Part shown: piece after piece, positions 1-8,210 of the stretch
Numbering within the stretch: the stretch's first letter is position 1
Layout: every line of letters starts with the position of its first letter
Assembly: GCA_014359685.1 (NCBI GenBank)
Contig: JACIYY010000333.1
Coordinates: forward strand, 1 to 8,853
DNA: 8,853 bases
From: Porphyrobacter sp.
Lineage (GTDB): Bacteria; Pseudomonadota; Alphaproteobacteria; Sphingomonadales; Sphingomonadaceae
Direction of reading: 5' to 3'
The notes under the pieces: model-generated
Databases searched by the model: none
Told to the model about the DNA's origin: nothing
Seen by the model: only the letters and a program-made list of their open reading frames with translations
Made by a program: the position numbers and the translations under genes

Positions 1-8
1 TGTTTGTT

Positions 9-14
9 GGGGGA
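9..14 (+). promoter_or_regulatory. Ribosome binding site candidate for the sugar transferase
   Basis: GGGGGA lies 5 nt before the GTG at 20. It supports that start in a frame that otherwise stays open to the left edge. The match is purine-rich but not a consensus AGGAGG. Confidence 0.4.
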
Positions 15-19
15 TCGGC

Positions 20-1426
20 GTGAACGCTCCGGCGCACAGCCTTGCTGGCGGGACAGCGGCTCCCGCGGCGCCCGCCAGGGCGTTCGCGCCATCGCTCGAC
101 CGCAAGCGGCTGCAATTCCATCTGGCGCAGATGATCGCCGATTGCGCAGGCCTGTATGGCTGCTTCTGGCTGTGCGCGCTGGCCTATCTGGGCCGCCCGC
201 CGGTGCCGCAGGAGATGCTGTCGGGCCAGCTGCTGCTGCCGATCTTCCTGACCATCGCGATGCACAACCGCACCTATTCGCTGAAATCGCTGACCGATTG
301 GCGGATCGCGACCAGCCGGATGCTGGCCGCGCTGCTGGTGTCCGCGCTGATGCTGACCTTCCTCGCCTATGGCATGAATGTCAGCGCGGTGTTCTCGCGC
401 GTGATCTTCGTCAGCGGAATCGCCACCGCGGCGATGGTGATGGCCGCGACTCGCTGGCTGATCACAGAGCGCGCGCACCGGCTGTGGGGGCCGAGCGCGC
501 TCAACGTGCTGCTGATCGACGCCGGCGGGCCGCCGCTGGTGATCCCCAACACCTATCGCATCGCCGCGCGCGAGCATGGGCTGGAGCCGACGCTGGAGGA
601 TCCGCATCTGCTCGACCGGCTGGCCGGTTACCTGCGCAACATGGACCAGGTGATCGTCAGCTGCCCGCAGGAGGAGCGCGCGGCCTGGGCGATGGTGCTG
701 AAGGGATCGGGCGTGCATGGCGAGATCGCCACCCCGCTGGTGCGCGAGATCGGCGCGCTGGGCGTGGTTCACCGCGAGGAGGCCGGAATCTCCTCGCTGC
801 TGGTCTCGGTCGGCGCACTGGGGCTGCGGGCGCGGCTCACCAAGCGGGCGTTCGACATCGCGGTGTCGGTGCTGGCGCTGATCGTGGTGGCGCCGGTGCT
901 GGCCGGGGCGGCGGTGCTGATCCGGCTGGAGGATGGCGGGCCGGTGCTGTTCCGCCAGCGCCGGCTGGGCCGGGGCAACCGCTTCTTCAACATCTACAAG
1001 CTGCGCACCATGCGGGTCGAGCAGGCCGATGCCGACGGGCACCGCTCGGCCGCCCGCGACGACGATCGCATCACCCGGATCGGCCGCTTCCTGCGCAAGA
1101 GCAGCATCGACGAGCTGCCCCAATTGTTCAACGTGCTGAAGGGCGAGATGAGCATCGTCGGTCCGCGGCCCCACGCGCTGGGTTCGCAGGCCGGCAGCAA
1201 GCTGTTCTGGCAGGTCGACAGCCGGTACTGGCAGCGCCACTCGCTGCGTCCGGGGATCACCGGGCTGGCGCAGGTCCGCGGGCTTCGCGGAGCGACCGAG
1301 ACCGAGAGCGACCTGTCCTCGCGCCTGCTGGCCGATCTCGAATATGCCAGCGACTGGACGATCTGGCGCGACCTGCAGATCCTCCTCGCCACCGCCAGCG
1401 TGGTGATCCACGATCGCGCCTACTGA
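20..1426 (+). CDS. Polyprenyl-phosphate sugar-1-phosphate transferase (exopolysaccharide priming, SpsB/GelB/WbaP-like)
   Basis: Membrane enzyme expected to move a sugar-1-phosphate from a nucleotide sugar to undecaprenyl phosphate on the inner face of the cytoplasmic membrane, starting a repeat unit of exopolysaccharide or another surface glycan. The 468-residue protein has four hydrophobic N-terminal segments (about 34-57, 67-82, 99-118, 124-143), a central soluble region (about 160-265), and the C-terminal bacterial sugar transferase domain. That domain starts with KRAFDI and a membrane-inserted helix (276-302), followed by RQRRLG (312-317), KLRTM (327-331), the SSIDELPQL segment with the catalytic-type pair D364-E365, VGPRP (380-384) and PGITG (411-415). 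All expected motifs are present. The layout and the LPIF/NRTYSL region resemble sphingan-type SpsB/GelB from memory; the sugar cannot be read from the sequence. The GTG start has GGGGGA at 9-14 in front of it, but the frame stays open to the window edge, so an upstream start is possible. No other polysaccharide gene is visible. Confidence 0.92.
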   Translation: MNAPAHSLAGGTAAPAAPARAFAPSLDRKRLQFHLAQMIADCAGLYGCFWLCALAYLGRPPVPQEMLSGQLLLPIFLTIAMHNRTYSLKSLTDWRIATSRMLAALLVSALMLTFLAYGMNVSAVFSRVIFVSGIATAAMVMAATRWLITERAHRLWGPSALNVLLIDAGGPPLVIPNTYRIAAREHGLEPTLEDPHLLDRLAGYLRNMDQVIVSCPQEERAAWAMVLKGSGVHGEIATPLVREIGALGVVHREEAGISSLLVSVGALGLRARLTKRAFDIAVSVLALIVVAPVLAGAAVLIRLEDGGPVLFRQRRLGRGNRFFNIYKLRTMRVEQADADGHRSAARDDDRITRIGRFLRKSSIDELPQLFNVLKGEMSIVGPRPHALGSQAGSKLFWQVDSRYWQRHSLRPGITGLAQVRGLRGATETESDLSSRLLADLEYASDWTIWRDLQILLATASVVIHDRAY

Positions 1427-1506
1427 CCGGCGGCTTTGCTCTCCCGCCCTGCGAGCCGGTTCGCCTGCCCTTGCCGTGGCGGGTGCGGAGCGCCATCTGG
1501 CGGCCG
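1427..1506. other. 80-nt gap between sugar transferase and hydrolase
   Basis: Nothing strong is visible here. CCGGC at 1427-1431 could pair with GCCGG at 1455-1459, but the loop is long and no T-run follows, so it does not look like an intrinsic terminator. No clear -35/-10 pair was found. Confidence 0.5.
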
Positions 1507-2247
1507 ATGGAGACGCCCCGCTTCCACGCGCTGCCCGATGGCCGGCGCCTCGCCTATCGGCTGGCGCAGGGCCGGGGGCCGGCGCTGGTGTTCCTGCCCG
1601 GCTACCTCTCCGACATGAGCGGCACGAAGGCGACCGCGCTCGCCGGATGGGCGGCGCAGCAGGGCCGGGCCTGCCTGCTGTTCGATTATTCGGGCTGCGG
1701 GCAAAGCCCGGGCAGCCTCGCCGAAGGCACGCCGTCGCGCTGGGCGGCAGAGGCAGCGGCGCTGATCGAGGCGCTGGTGCCCGGCCCGGCGATCCTGATC
1801 GGATCGTCGATGGGCGGGTGGCTGATGCTGCTGGCCGGCCGCACGCTCGGCCCGCGCCTCGCCGGGCTGGTCGGCATCGCGGCGGCGCCCGACTTCACCG
1901 ATTGGGGCTATAGCGAGGCGGAGGTGGCGCGGCTGGCGGCGGGCGAGATGGTGTTGCGCCCCAACCCCTATGGCGCCGAGCCGACGCCGACCCATCCCGG
2001 CTTCTGGCGCGACGGGCAGGCGCATCGCCTGCTTGGTGCGCCGATCGCGCTCGATTGCCCGGTGCGGCTGCTGCACGGACAGGCGGATGAGGAGGTGCCG
2101 GTGGAGGTCTCGCTGCGTCTGGCGGAACGGCTGACCTCGGCCGACGTGCAGGTCACGCTGGTCAAGGGCGGCGACCATCGGCTGTCGCGGCCCGGCGACA
2201 TCGCCCTGCTGCTGCGCACCATCGCCGCGCTGGCCGGGGAGGGCTGA
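1507..2247 (+). CDS. ABHD10-like alpha/beta hydrolase (serine esterase/thioesterase)
   Basis: Soluble 246-residue serine hydrolase with no signal peptide. The oxyanion-side motif is FLPGYLSDMSGTKA (29-42), then FDYSGCGQS (59-67), the nucleophile elbow GSSMGGW with S101 as nucleophile, the acid D194 in LLHGQAD (188-194), and the base H224 in GGDHR. These blocks, their order and the acid-to-base spacing of 30 residues match mammalian ABHD10 as I remember it (S152, D249, H279), a mitochondrial enzyme reported to remove S-acyl groups and hydrolyse acyl glucuronides. The bacterial substrate is unknown; an acyl thioester or ester is a fair guess. It starts 80 nt after the sugar transferase. The ATG at 1507 is chosen because family similarity begins shortly after it. 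Its ribosome site is weak (GGCGG only 3 nt upstream), and an in-frame GTG at 1483 would add eight residues. Confidence 0.85.
   Translation: METPRFHALPDGRRLAYRLAQGRGPALVFLPGYLSDMSGTKATALAGWAAQQGRACLLFDYSGCGQSPGSLAEGTPSRWAAEAAALIEALVPGPAILIGSSMGGWLMLLAGRTLGPRLAGLVGIAAAPDFTDWGYSEAEVARLAAGEMVLRPNPYGAEPTPTHPGFWRDGQAHRLLGAPIALDCPVRLLHGQADEEVPVEVSLRLAERLTSADVQVTLVKGGDHRLSRPGDIALLLRTIAALAGEG
2236..2243 (+). promoter_or_regulatory. Shine-Dalgarno-like sequence before the 38-codon ORF
   Basis: GGGGAGGG sits inside the last codons of the hydrolase gene, 8 nt before the GTG at 2252. It is stronger than the site of the hydrolase itself. It could arise by chance from codons for Gly-Glu-Gly, so it only modestly supports translation of the small ORF. 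Confidence 0.3.
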
Positions 2248-2251
2248 GCCG

Positions 2252-2364
2252 GTGGCGCTGCTGCTCACCGCGCTCGCGCCGGCCCACTCGCGCAGCATCG
2301 ACGCGCTCGCCCCCGACGCCGCCGCAACCTATCTGGCGCGTCTCGCGCAAACGGAGAAACAACC

Positions 2365-2368
<4 letters not shown>
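2252..2368 (+). CDS. Possible 38-residue small protein or coupling ORF
   Basis: The gap between the hydrolase and the monooxygenase is filled by an open frame of 38 sense codons. It starts at a GTG 4 nt after the hydrolase stop and ends in a TGA that overlaps the next start as ATGA (2365-2368). The first 24 codons all end in G or C, as in neighbouring genes; the last 14 include 7 ending in A or T, in the part that also carries the next gene's ribosome site. The product begins MALLLTALAP, mildly hydrophobic, and is Ala/Leu-rich. It is too short to be a membrane protein with confidence, and I recognise no family. It may be a real small protein, a translational coupling device, or chance openness in GC-rich DNA. 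Confidence 0.27.
2353..2356 (+). promoter_or_regulatory. Ribosome binding site of the luciferase-like monooxygenase
   Basis: GGAG in the locally A-rich sequence AACGGAGAAACAACC lies 8 nt before the ATG at 2365 and fixes that start. The A-rich surroundings stand out from the GC-rich neighbourhood and should leave the site unstructured. Confidence 0.65.
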
Positions 2369-3351
<983 letters not shown>

Positions 3352-3381
3352 CGGAACGCAGCCGTGTCCCGGTCGATTGTC

Positions 3382-3406
3382 GGGATGCGCCCATCATCGG
3401 GGATGC
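3382..3406 (+). repeat. Short direct repeat upstream of glutamate dehydrogenase
   Basis: GGGATGC occurs at 3382-3388 and again at 3400-3406, each preceded by C or CG and followed by a purine and C, with an 18-nt period. The pair lies in the 81-nt gap before the glutamate dehydrogenase. Same-strand copies about two helical turns apart could be an operator, but two seven-base copies can also be chance. Nothing else in this gap looks like a promoter or terminator. Confidence 0.25.
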
Positions 3407-3417
3407 ACGTGGGGTCG

Positions 3418-3424
3418 AAGGGAG
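3418..3424 (+). promoter_or_regulatory. Ribosome binding site that fixes the glutamate dehydrogenase start
   Basis: AAGGGAG lies 8 nt before the ATG at 3433. The same frame can be read from a GTG at 3364, but that codon has no comparable site, and the 23 residues it would add do not look like conserved family sequence. Confidence 0.7.
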
Positions 3425-3432
3425 CGGCAGGA

Positions 3433-6400
3433 ATGGACATCGCGATGCGCGGACAGGGGGAGGCGGAGGCGGCAGCCGGCGGCGGGGATCAGGCCCTGAT
3501 CGCGGCGCTGCGCGACCACCTCGCCCGCTCGCTGCTGCCCGGCGAGGACCGGATGTCGGCCGGGCAGCTGGACGAAGCCGCCGCCTTCGTGCTGGAGGCC
3601 GCGCGTGAGCGCCGCGCGGGCGAGCCGGCGCTGCTGATCCGCTCCGCCCATGCCGGGCGGCGCTTCACCCGGTTCGCCATCATCAACCCCGACATGCCGT
3701 TCCTGGTCGATTCGATCGCCGCCGCGATCGCCGCCGAGGGGCTGGCGATCGATCTGCTGGCGCACCCGGTGGTGCCGGTCCGCCGCGACGCGGACGGTCG
3801 CCTCACCGCCATTCCGCAGGACGAGGTTGCGGGCGAGAAGCGCGAATCGATCGTCTATCTGGAAACCGCCCGGATCGAGGCCCGGGTCCGCCGCTCTCTG
3901 GAGCAGCAATTGCTCAGGATTCTGGCCGATGTCCGCGCTGCGGTGACCGACTGGCCGGCGATGCAGGCCCTGCTGATGGAGGATGCCGACCGGCTGCCCG
4001 ATCCGGAAGGGGCGGCGCTGCTGCGCTGGCTCGGTTCGGGCATGATGACCCAGCTCGGCCACCTGACCCGCCGCCGCGACGGGGCGCAGGCGCAGGTGCT
4101 GGGCATCTGCCGCGAAGGCGAGCGCGAGCTGCTGGCCGAAGACACGGTCGGGCGCGCCTTTGCCTGGTTCGACGGCAGCAGCGGGCCGCAAGGGGCGCCG
4201 CCCGGCCGTGCGCCGCTGATCGTCAAGGCCAACCGCACCGCCCGCGTGCACCGCCGGGTCCCGCTCGACCTGTTCATCGTGCCGGTGATCGAGGAGGGGC
4301 GGGTCGCGGCCCTGTCGATCCATGCCGGGATCTGGACCAGCGCCGCGCTGGGCACCCCGCCCGACCGGGTGCCGATCCTGCGCCGCCAGCTGGCGACGAT
4401 CAGGGAACGGCTCGGCGTGCCGCAGGACGGACACGATGCCAAGGCGCTGGTCCATGCGCTGACGGTGCTGCCGCACGACCTCGTCATCGGCTTTTCGGAC
4501 GCCGACATCGCCCGCGTCGCCACCACCATGATGGCGCTGGTCAACCGGCCGCGGCCGCGTCTGGCGATGGTGGTGGCGCCGTTGCAGCGGCACGTCTTCG
4601 CCTTCGTCTGGCTGCCGCGCGACCTGGTCTCGACCGCGATCCGGCAACGCATCCGCGCGCTGCTGGAGAGCGAGACCGGCGCCCTGACGCTCGACTGGAG
4701 CCTGCTGGTCGAAGGCGGCGCGCTGGCCATGCTGCGCTTCGTGCTCGATTTCCGCGGTCGCGAGCACCAGCCCGACGAGGCGGCGATCGATGCCCGCCTG
4801 CAGGCGATGCTGCGCGGCTGGAGCGACGCGGTCGAGGAGGCGCTGGCCGCCACCGAGGAGCCGGGCCGGGCCGCCGCCCTCGCCACCCGCTATGCCGAGC
4901 TGTTCCCCGACGCCTATCGCTCCGCCTATGGCGCCGGGGAGGCGGCGAAGGATATCGCCCGGATGCGCCACCTGGGCACCGCCGACCCGCTGCGCCCGCT
5001 GTGCCGCGATGCCCGGCTCTATCGCCATGACCAGGACGGCCCCGAGCGGCTGCGGCTGAAGATCTATCAGCTGGGCGGCGCCATGCCGCTGTCCGACGCG
5101 GTGCCGGCGCTGGAGAATTTCGGGTTCCGGGTTCTGGCCGAGATGCCGACCGAGCTTGCCGGACCCGATGCCGGCACGATCCACGATTTCCAGCTGTGCC
5201 TGCCCGGCGGCGAGGACGTGGCCGCCCTGCTGGCGCGCTCCGCCCCGATCGAGCAGGCGATTGTCGCGGTCATCAACGGCCGGGCCGAGGACGATGCCTT
5301 CAACCGGCTGGTGACCGCCACCGATCTGGTGGCAGGAGAGGCCGACTGGCTGCGCGCGCTCTACCGCTATCTGCGCCAGACCAGCATCGCTTTCACCATC
5401 GCCACGGTGGTCGATGCGCTGCGCGCCGCCCCCGCCGTGACCCGCGCGCTGGTCGACCTGTTCCGCCACCGCCACGACCCGGCCTTCGCCGGCGACCGCG
5501 AGGCGGCGGCGGCCGAGGCGGAGCAGCGCATCGCCAGCGGTCTGGCGCAGGTTGCAGCGATCAACGACGACCGCCTGCTGCGGCTCTATTGGGCGACCAT
5601 CGGGGCGGTCGTGCGGACCAACGCCTTCACGCCCGCGGCCGAGGAGGCGCTGGCCCTCAAGCTCGATTCGGCGCGTGTGCCGCAGCTGCCCCGGCCGGTG
5701 CCGTGGCGCGAGATCTTCGTCTATTCGCGGCGGCTGGAGGGCATTCACCTGCGCGCCGGCCCGGTCGCGCGCGGCGGGCTGCGCTGGTCCGACCGGCGCG
5801 ACGATTTCCGCACCGAGGTGCTCGGGCTGATGAAGGCCCAGCGGGTCAAGAACGCGGTGATCGTGCCGACCGGGGCCAAGGGCGGCTTCTACCCCAAGCG
5901 CCTGCCCAACCCGGCGCTCGACCGCGATGCCTGGTTCGCCGAAGGGACCGAGAGCTACAGGCTGTTCGTCCGCACGCTGCTGTCGGTAACCGACAACATC
6001 GTCGATGGCGCGGTGGTCCATCCCTCGGGCGTGGTGGTCCATGACGGGCCGGATCCCTATTTCGTGGTCGCCGCCGACAAGGGCACGGCCAGCTTCTCCG
6101 ACATCGCCAACGCGATCGCGCTGGAACGCGGCTTCTGGCTCGGCGATGCCTTCGCCAGCGGCGGCTCCAACGGCTACGACCACAAGGCGATGGCGATCAC
6201 CGCGCGCGGCGCATGGATCAGCGTGCAGCGCCACTTCCTCGAAATGGGCGTCGATGTGCAGGCCGATCCGGTGCGGGTCGCGGGCTGCGGCGACATGTCG
6301 GGCGACGTGTTCGGCAACGGGATGCTGCTGTCGAAGGCGATCCGGCTGGTCGCCGCGTTCGACCACCGCCACATTTTCCTCGATCCCGATCCCGACCCAG

Positions 6401-8166
6401 AGGCGAGCTGGGCCGAACGCCGCCGCCTGTTCGACCTGCCGCGGTCGAGCTGGGCCGATTATTCGCCCGGCCTGCTGTCCAAGGGCGGCGGCATCTATCC
6501 GCGCACGCTCAAGCGCATCCCGCTATCGGCAGAGGCGCGCGCAATGCTGGGGATCGAGGAGGAGGCGCTCGACCCCGACTCGCTGATCGCGGCGATCCTG
6601 AGGAGCCCGGTCGACCTGCTGTGGTTCGGCGGGATCGGCACCTATATCAAGGCCGCCAGCCAGTCGCATGCCGATGTCGGCGATCCGGCCAATGACGCGG
6701 TGCGGGTCGATGCCGGCGAGGTGCGCGCCAGAGTCATCGGCGAAGGTGCCAACCTCGCCGTGACGCAAGCGGGGCGGATCGCCTTCGCGCTGGGCGGCGG
6801 ACGGATCAACACCGATTTCATCGACAATTCGGCCGGCGTCGATTGCTCCGACAACGAGGTCAACATCAAGATCGCGCTGGCCGCCGCGCTCCGCTCGGGC
6901 GAGCTGACCGAGGCGCGCCGCAACGCGCTGCTGGCGGAGATGACCGAGGAGGTCGCGGCGCTGGTGCTGGAGGACAACCGGCTGCAGGCGCTGGCGCTGT
7001 CGATCGCCGAGCGCGGCGGCGCCGGCGCGGTCGCCTCGCAGACGCGGCTGATCGAGACGCTGGAGGATCGCGGCCAGCTCGACCGCCGCACCGAGGGGCT
7101 GGCCTCCGGCGAGGAGCTGGGCCGCCGCGCCGCCGAGGGTCGCGGCCTGACCCGCCCCGAACTGGCGGTGCTGCTGTCGACCACCAAGCTGGTGCTGCAG
7201 GAGGCGCTCGAAGACAGCGGGATCGCCGCCGATCCGGCCGCCGAGCCGCTGCTGCTGAGCGACTTTCCGGCGCGGATGCACGAGGCCTTTCGCGAGCCGA
7301 TCCTGGGGCACCGGCTGCGCCCGCAGATCGTGGCGACGGTGATCGCGAACCGGATCGTCAACCGCATGGGGATGGTCCACCCGTTCGAGCTGGCGGAGGA
7401 GGAGGGCGCCTCGCTGGCGCAGGTCGGGGCAGCCTTCGTCGGCGCCTGCGAGCTGGTCGGGATCGAGGCGATCTGGCAGGCGATCGACGCCACCGCCATG
7501 CCCGAACAGGCGCGGCTGGCGCTGTTCGACCAGGCCGCGCTGGCGCTGCGCGGCCATATGGCGGACCTGTTGCGGACCGGGGGCGGCGCGATGGCCCCGT
7601 CGCGGCTGGTGAACGGCCTCGCCCCCGCCGTCGCGCGGCTGATCGACCGGGTCGACGACCTGCTGGCGGCGCAGGCGCGGCTCCATGCCGAAGCGATCGC
7701 GCGCACGCTGGTGGAGACCGGCGCGCCGCAGGATCTGGCCGAGCGGGTCGCCCGGCTGTTCGCGCTCGACGGGGCGATCGGCCTTGCCCAGCTGGCGCAT
7801 GACAGCGGCGTCGATCCGGTGCGGCTGACCAATGCCTTCATCAGCCTGGGCGAGCGGCTGGGCCTCGACTGGGCGCAGTCGCGCGCGGCGATCATGAACC
7901 CCTCCGATCCGTGGGAGCGGCTGCTGGTCGCCGGTCTGGCGCGCGATTTCCAGCAGATGCGGCTCGAATTCCTGCGCCGGCTCGGCCCTGCCGAGGGCGA
8001 CGACAGCCACGATCCGCTGACGCTGATCGAACGCTGGATCGCCGGGCATGACCTGGCGATCGAGCACTTGCGCGCGATGATCACCCGCGCGCAGGCGGCG
8101 CCGGCGCTCGCCCCGACGATGCTGGCGCAGATCGCCAGCCAAGCGCGCAACCTGCTGCAGCGATGA
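3433..8166 (+). CDS. gdhB: NAD-specific glutamate dehydrogenase, large (GDH-180 type)
   Basis: Oxidatively deaminates L-glutamate to 2-oxoglutarate and ammonium with NAD+, feeding amino-acid carbon into the citric acid cycle; cytoplasmic. At 1,577 residues it is the usual size for the large bacterial class (P. aeruginosa GdhB, Caulobacter and Streptomyces enzymes), whose long N-terminal half holds ACT-like regulatory regions. These are recognisable near NPDMPFLVDS (85-94) and around 347-410 and 540-573. The catalytic core carries RGGLRWSD (780-787), the lysines K801, K806 and K816 in LMKAQRVKNAV and TGAKGGF, DKGTA (882-886) and GGSNGYDHK (910-918). The nucleotide-binding part has GCGDMSGDVFGNG (951-963), VIGEGAN (1102-1108 region) and RINTDFIDNS followed by DCSDNEVN (1137-1144). 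No core motif is missing, and the long C-terminal domain is intact. The start follows AAGGGAG. A reductase gene follows after 40 nt. The symbol follows P. aeruginosa naming. Confidence 0.96.
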   Translation: MDIAMRGQGEAEAAAGGGDQALIAALRDHLARSLLPGEDRMSAGQLDEAAAFVLEAARERRAGEPALLIRSAHAGRRFTRFAIINPDMPFLVDSIAAAIAAEGLAIDLLAHPVVPVRRDADGRLTAIPQDEVAGEKRESIVYLETARIEARVRRSLEQQLLRILADVRAAVTDWPAMQALLMEDADRLPDPEGAALLRWLGSGMMTQLGHLTRRRDGAQAQVLGICREGERELLAEDTVGRAFAWFDGSSGPQGAPPGRAPLIVKANRTARVHRRVPLDLFIVPVIEEGRVAALSIHAGIWTSAALGTPPDRVPILRRQLATIRERLGVPQDGHDAKALVHALTVLPHDLVIGFSDADIARVATTMMALVNRPRPRLAMVVAPLQRHVFAFVWLPRDLVSTAIRQRIRALLESETGALTLDWSLLVEGGALAMLRFVLDFRGREHQPDEAAIDARLQAMLRGWSDAVEEALAATEEPGRAAALATRYAELFPDAYRSAYGAGEAAKDIARMRHLGTADPLRPLCRDARLYRHDQDGPERLRLKIYQLGGAMPLSDAVPALENFGFRVLAEMPTELAGPDAGTIHDFQLCLPGGEDVAALLARSAPIEQAIVAVINGRAEDDAFNRLVTATDLVAGEADWLRALYRYLRQTSIAFTIATVVDALRAAPAVTRALVDLFRHRHDPAFAGDREAAAAEAEQRIASGLAQVAAINDDRLLRLYWATIGAVVRTNAFTPAAEEALALKLDSARVPQLPRPVPWREIFVYSRRLEGIHLRAGPVARGGLRWSDRRDDFRTEVLGLMKAQRVKNAVIVPTGAKGGFYPKRLPNPALDRDAWFAEGTESYRLFVRTLLSVTDNIVDGAVVHPSGVVVHDGPDPYFVVAADKGTASFSDIANAIALERGFWLGDAFASGGSNGYDHKAMAITARGAWISVQRHFLEMGVDVQADPVRVAGCGDMSGDVFGNGMLLSKAIRLVAAFDHRHIFLDPDPDPEASWAERRRLFDLPRSSWADYSPGLLSKGGGIYPRTLKRIPLSAEARAMLGIEEEALDPDSLIAAILRSPVDLLWFGGIGTYIKAASQSHADVGDPANDAVRVDAGEVRARVIGEGANLAVTQAGRIAFALGGGRINTDFIDNSAGVDCSDNEVNIKIALAAALRSGELTEARRNALLAEMTEEVAALVLEDNRLQALALSIAERGGAGAVASQTRLIETLEDRGQLDRRTEGLASGEELGRRAAEGRGLTRPELAVLLSTTKLVLQEALEDSGIAADPAAEPLLLSDFPARMHEAFREPILGHRLRPQIVATVIANRIVNRMGMVHPFELAEEEGASLAQVGAAFVGACELVGIEAIWQAIDATAMPEQARLALFDQAALALRGHMADLLRTGGGAMAPSRLVNGLAPAVARLIDRVDDLLAAQARLHAEAIARTLVETGAPQDLAERVARLFALDGAIGLAQLAHDSGVDPVRLTNAFISLGERLGLDWAQSRAAIMNPSDPWERLLVAGLARDFQQMRLEFLRRLGPAEGDDSHDPLTLIERWIAGHDLAIEHLRAMITRAQAAPALAPTMLAQIASQARNLLQR

Positions 8167-8210
8167 GCGGCATCGGCCCGGGCAGCGCCATCGGGCAGGA
8201 CGGGGCGTGA
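8163..8210 (+). other. 15-codon ORF bridging glutamate dehydrogenase and the reductase
   Basis: An ATG overlaps the glutamate dehydrogenase stop (ATGA, 8163-8166). It opens a 15-residue frame whose TGA overlaps the reductase start (GTGA, 8207-8210). There is no Shine-Dalgarno sequence before the ATG, so it would depend on re-initiation by ribosomes finishing the upstream gene. The Gly/Ala-rich product resembles no known peptide. It is listed as a possible coupling relay rather than a gene. Confidence 0.25.
8195..8200 (+). promoter_or_regulatory. Ribosome binding site that fixes the reductase start
   Basis: GCAGGA ends 6 nt before the GTG at 8207. No other start codon exists in this frame between here and the end of the glutamate dehydrogenase, so the site and the family N-terminus agree on GTG. 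Confidence 0.6.

Noticed and set aside
4..1506. A long frame reading through the sugar transferase in another frame and joining the hydrolase, which looks like one 747-residue fusion protein
   Set aside because: The first two thirds give Arg/Ala/Gly-rich sequence with no family resemblance, while the overlapping frame encodes a complete sugar transferase. Only the part from 1507 is real.
1420..2298. A 292-codon minus-strand open frame opposite the ABHD10-like hydrolase
   Set aside because: The + strand frame has a complete catalytic triad with correct spacing; the minus frame is Arg/Gln/Ala-rich and matches nothing I know.
3368..3384. A small hairpin, CCCG pairing with CGGG, after the monooxygenase gene as a terminator
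   Set aside because: The stem is only 4-5 pairs and no T-run follows, so it does not meet the pattern of an intrinsic terminator.
3364..3432. An upstream GTG start for glutamate dehydrogenase adding 23 residues
   Set aside because: The ATG at 3433 has AAGGGAG at good spacing, while the GTG has none, and the extra residues overlap the only plausible regulatory gap.
3394..6372. A 992-codon open frame on the minus strand opposite glutamate dehydrogenase
   Set aside because: Its product is rich in Arg, Gln, His and Gly with no motif. GC-rich third positions of the + strand gene remove stops from the opposite strand, and the + strand gene has unmistakable family motifs.
8176..8183. GCCCGGGC palindrome in the gap before the reductase
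   Set aside because: An 8-nt GC palindrome is expected often at this base composition and has no supporting context.
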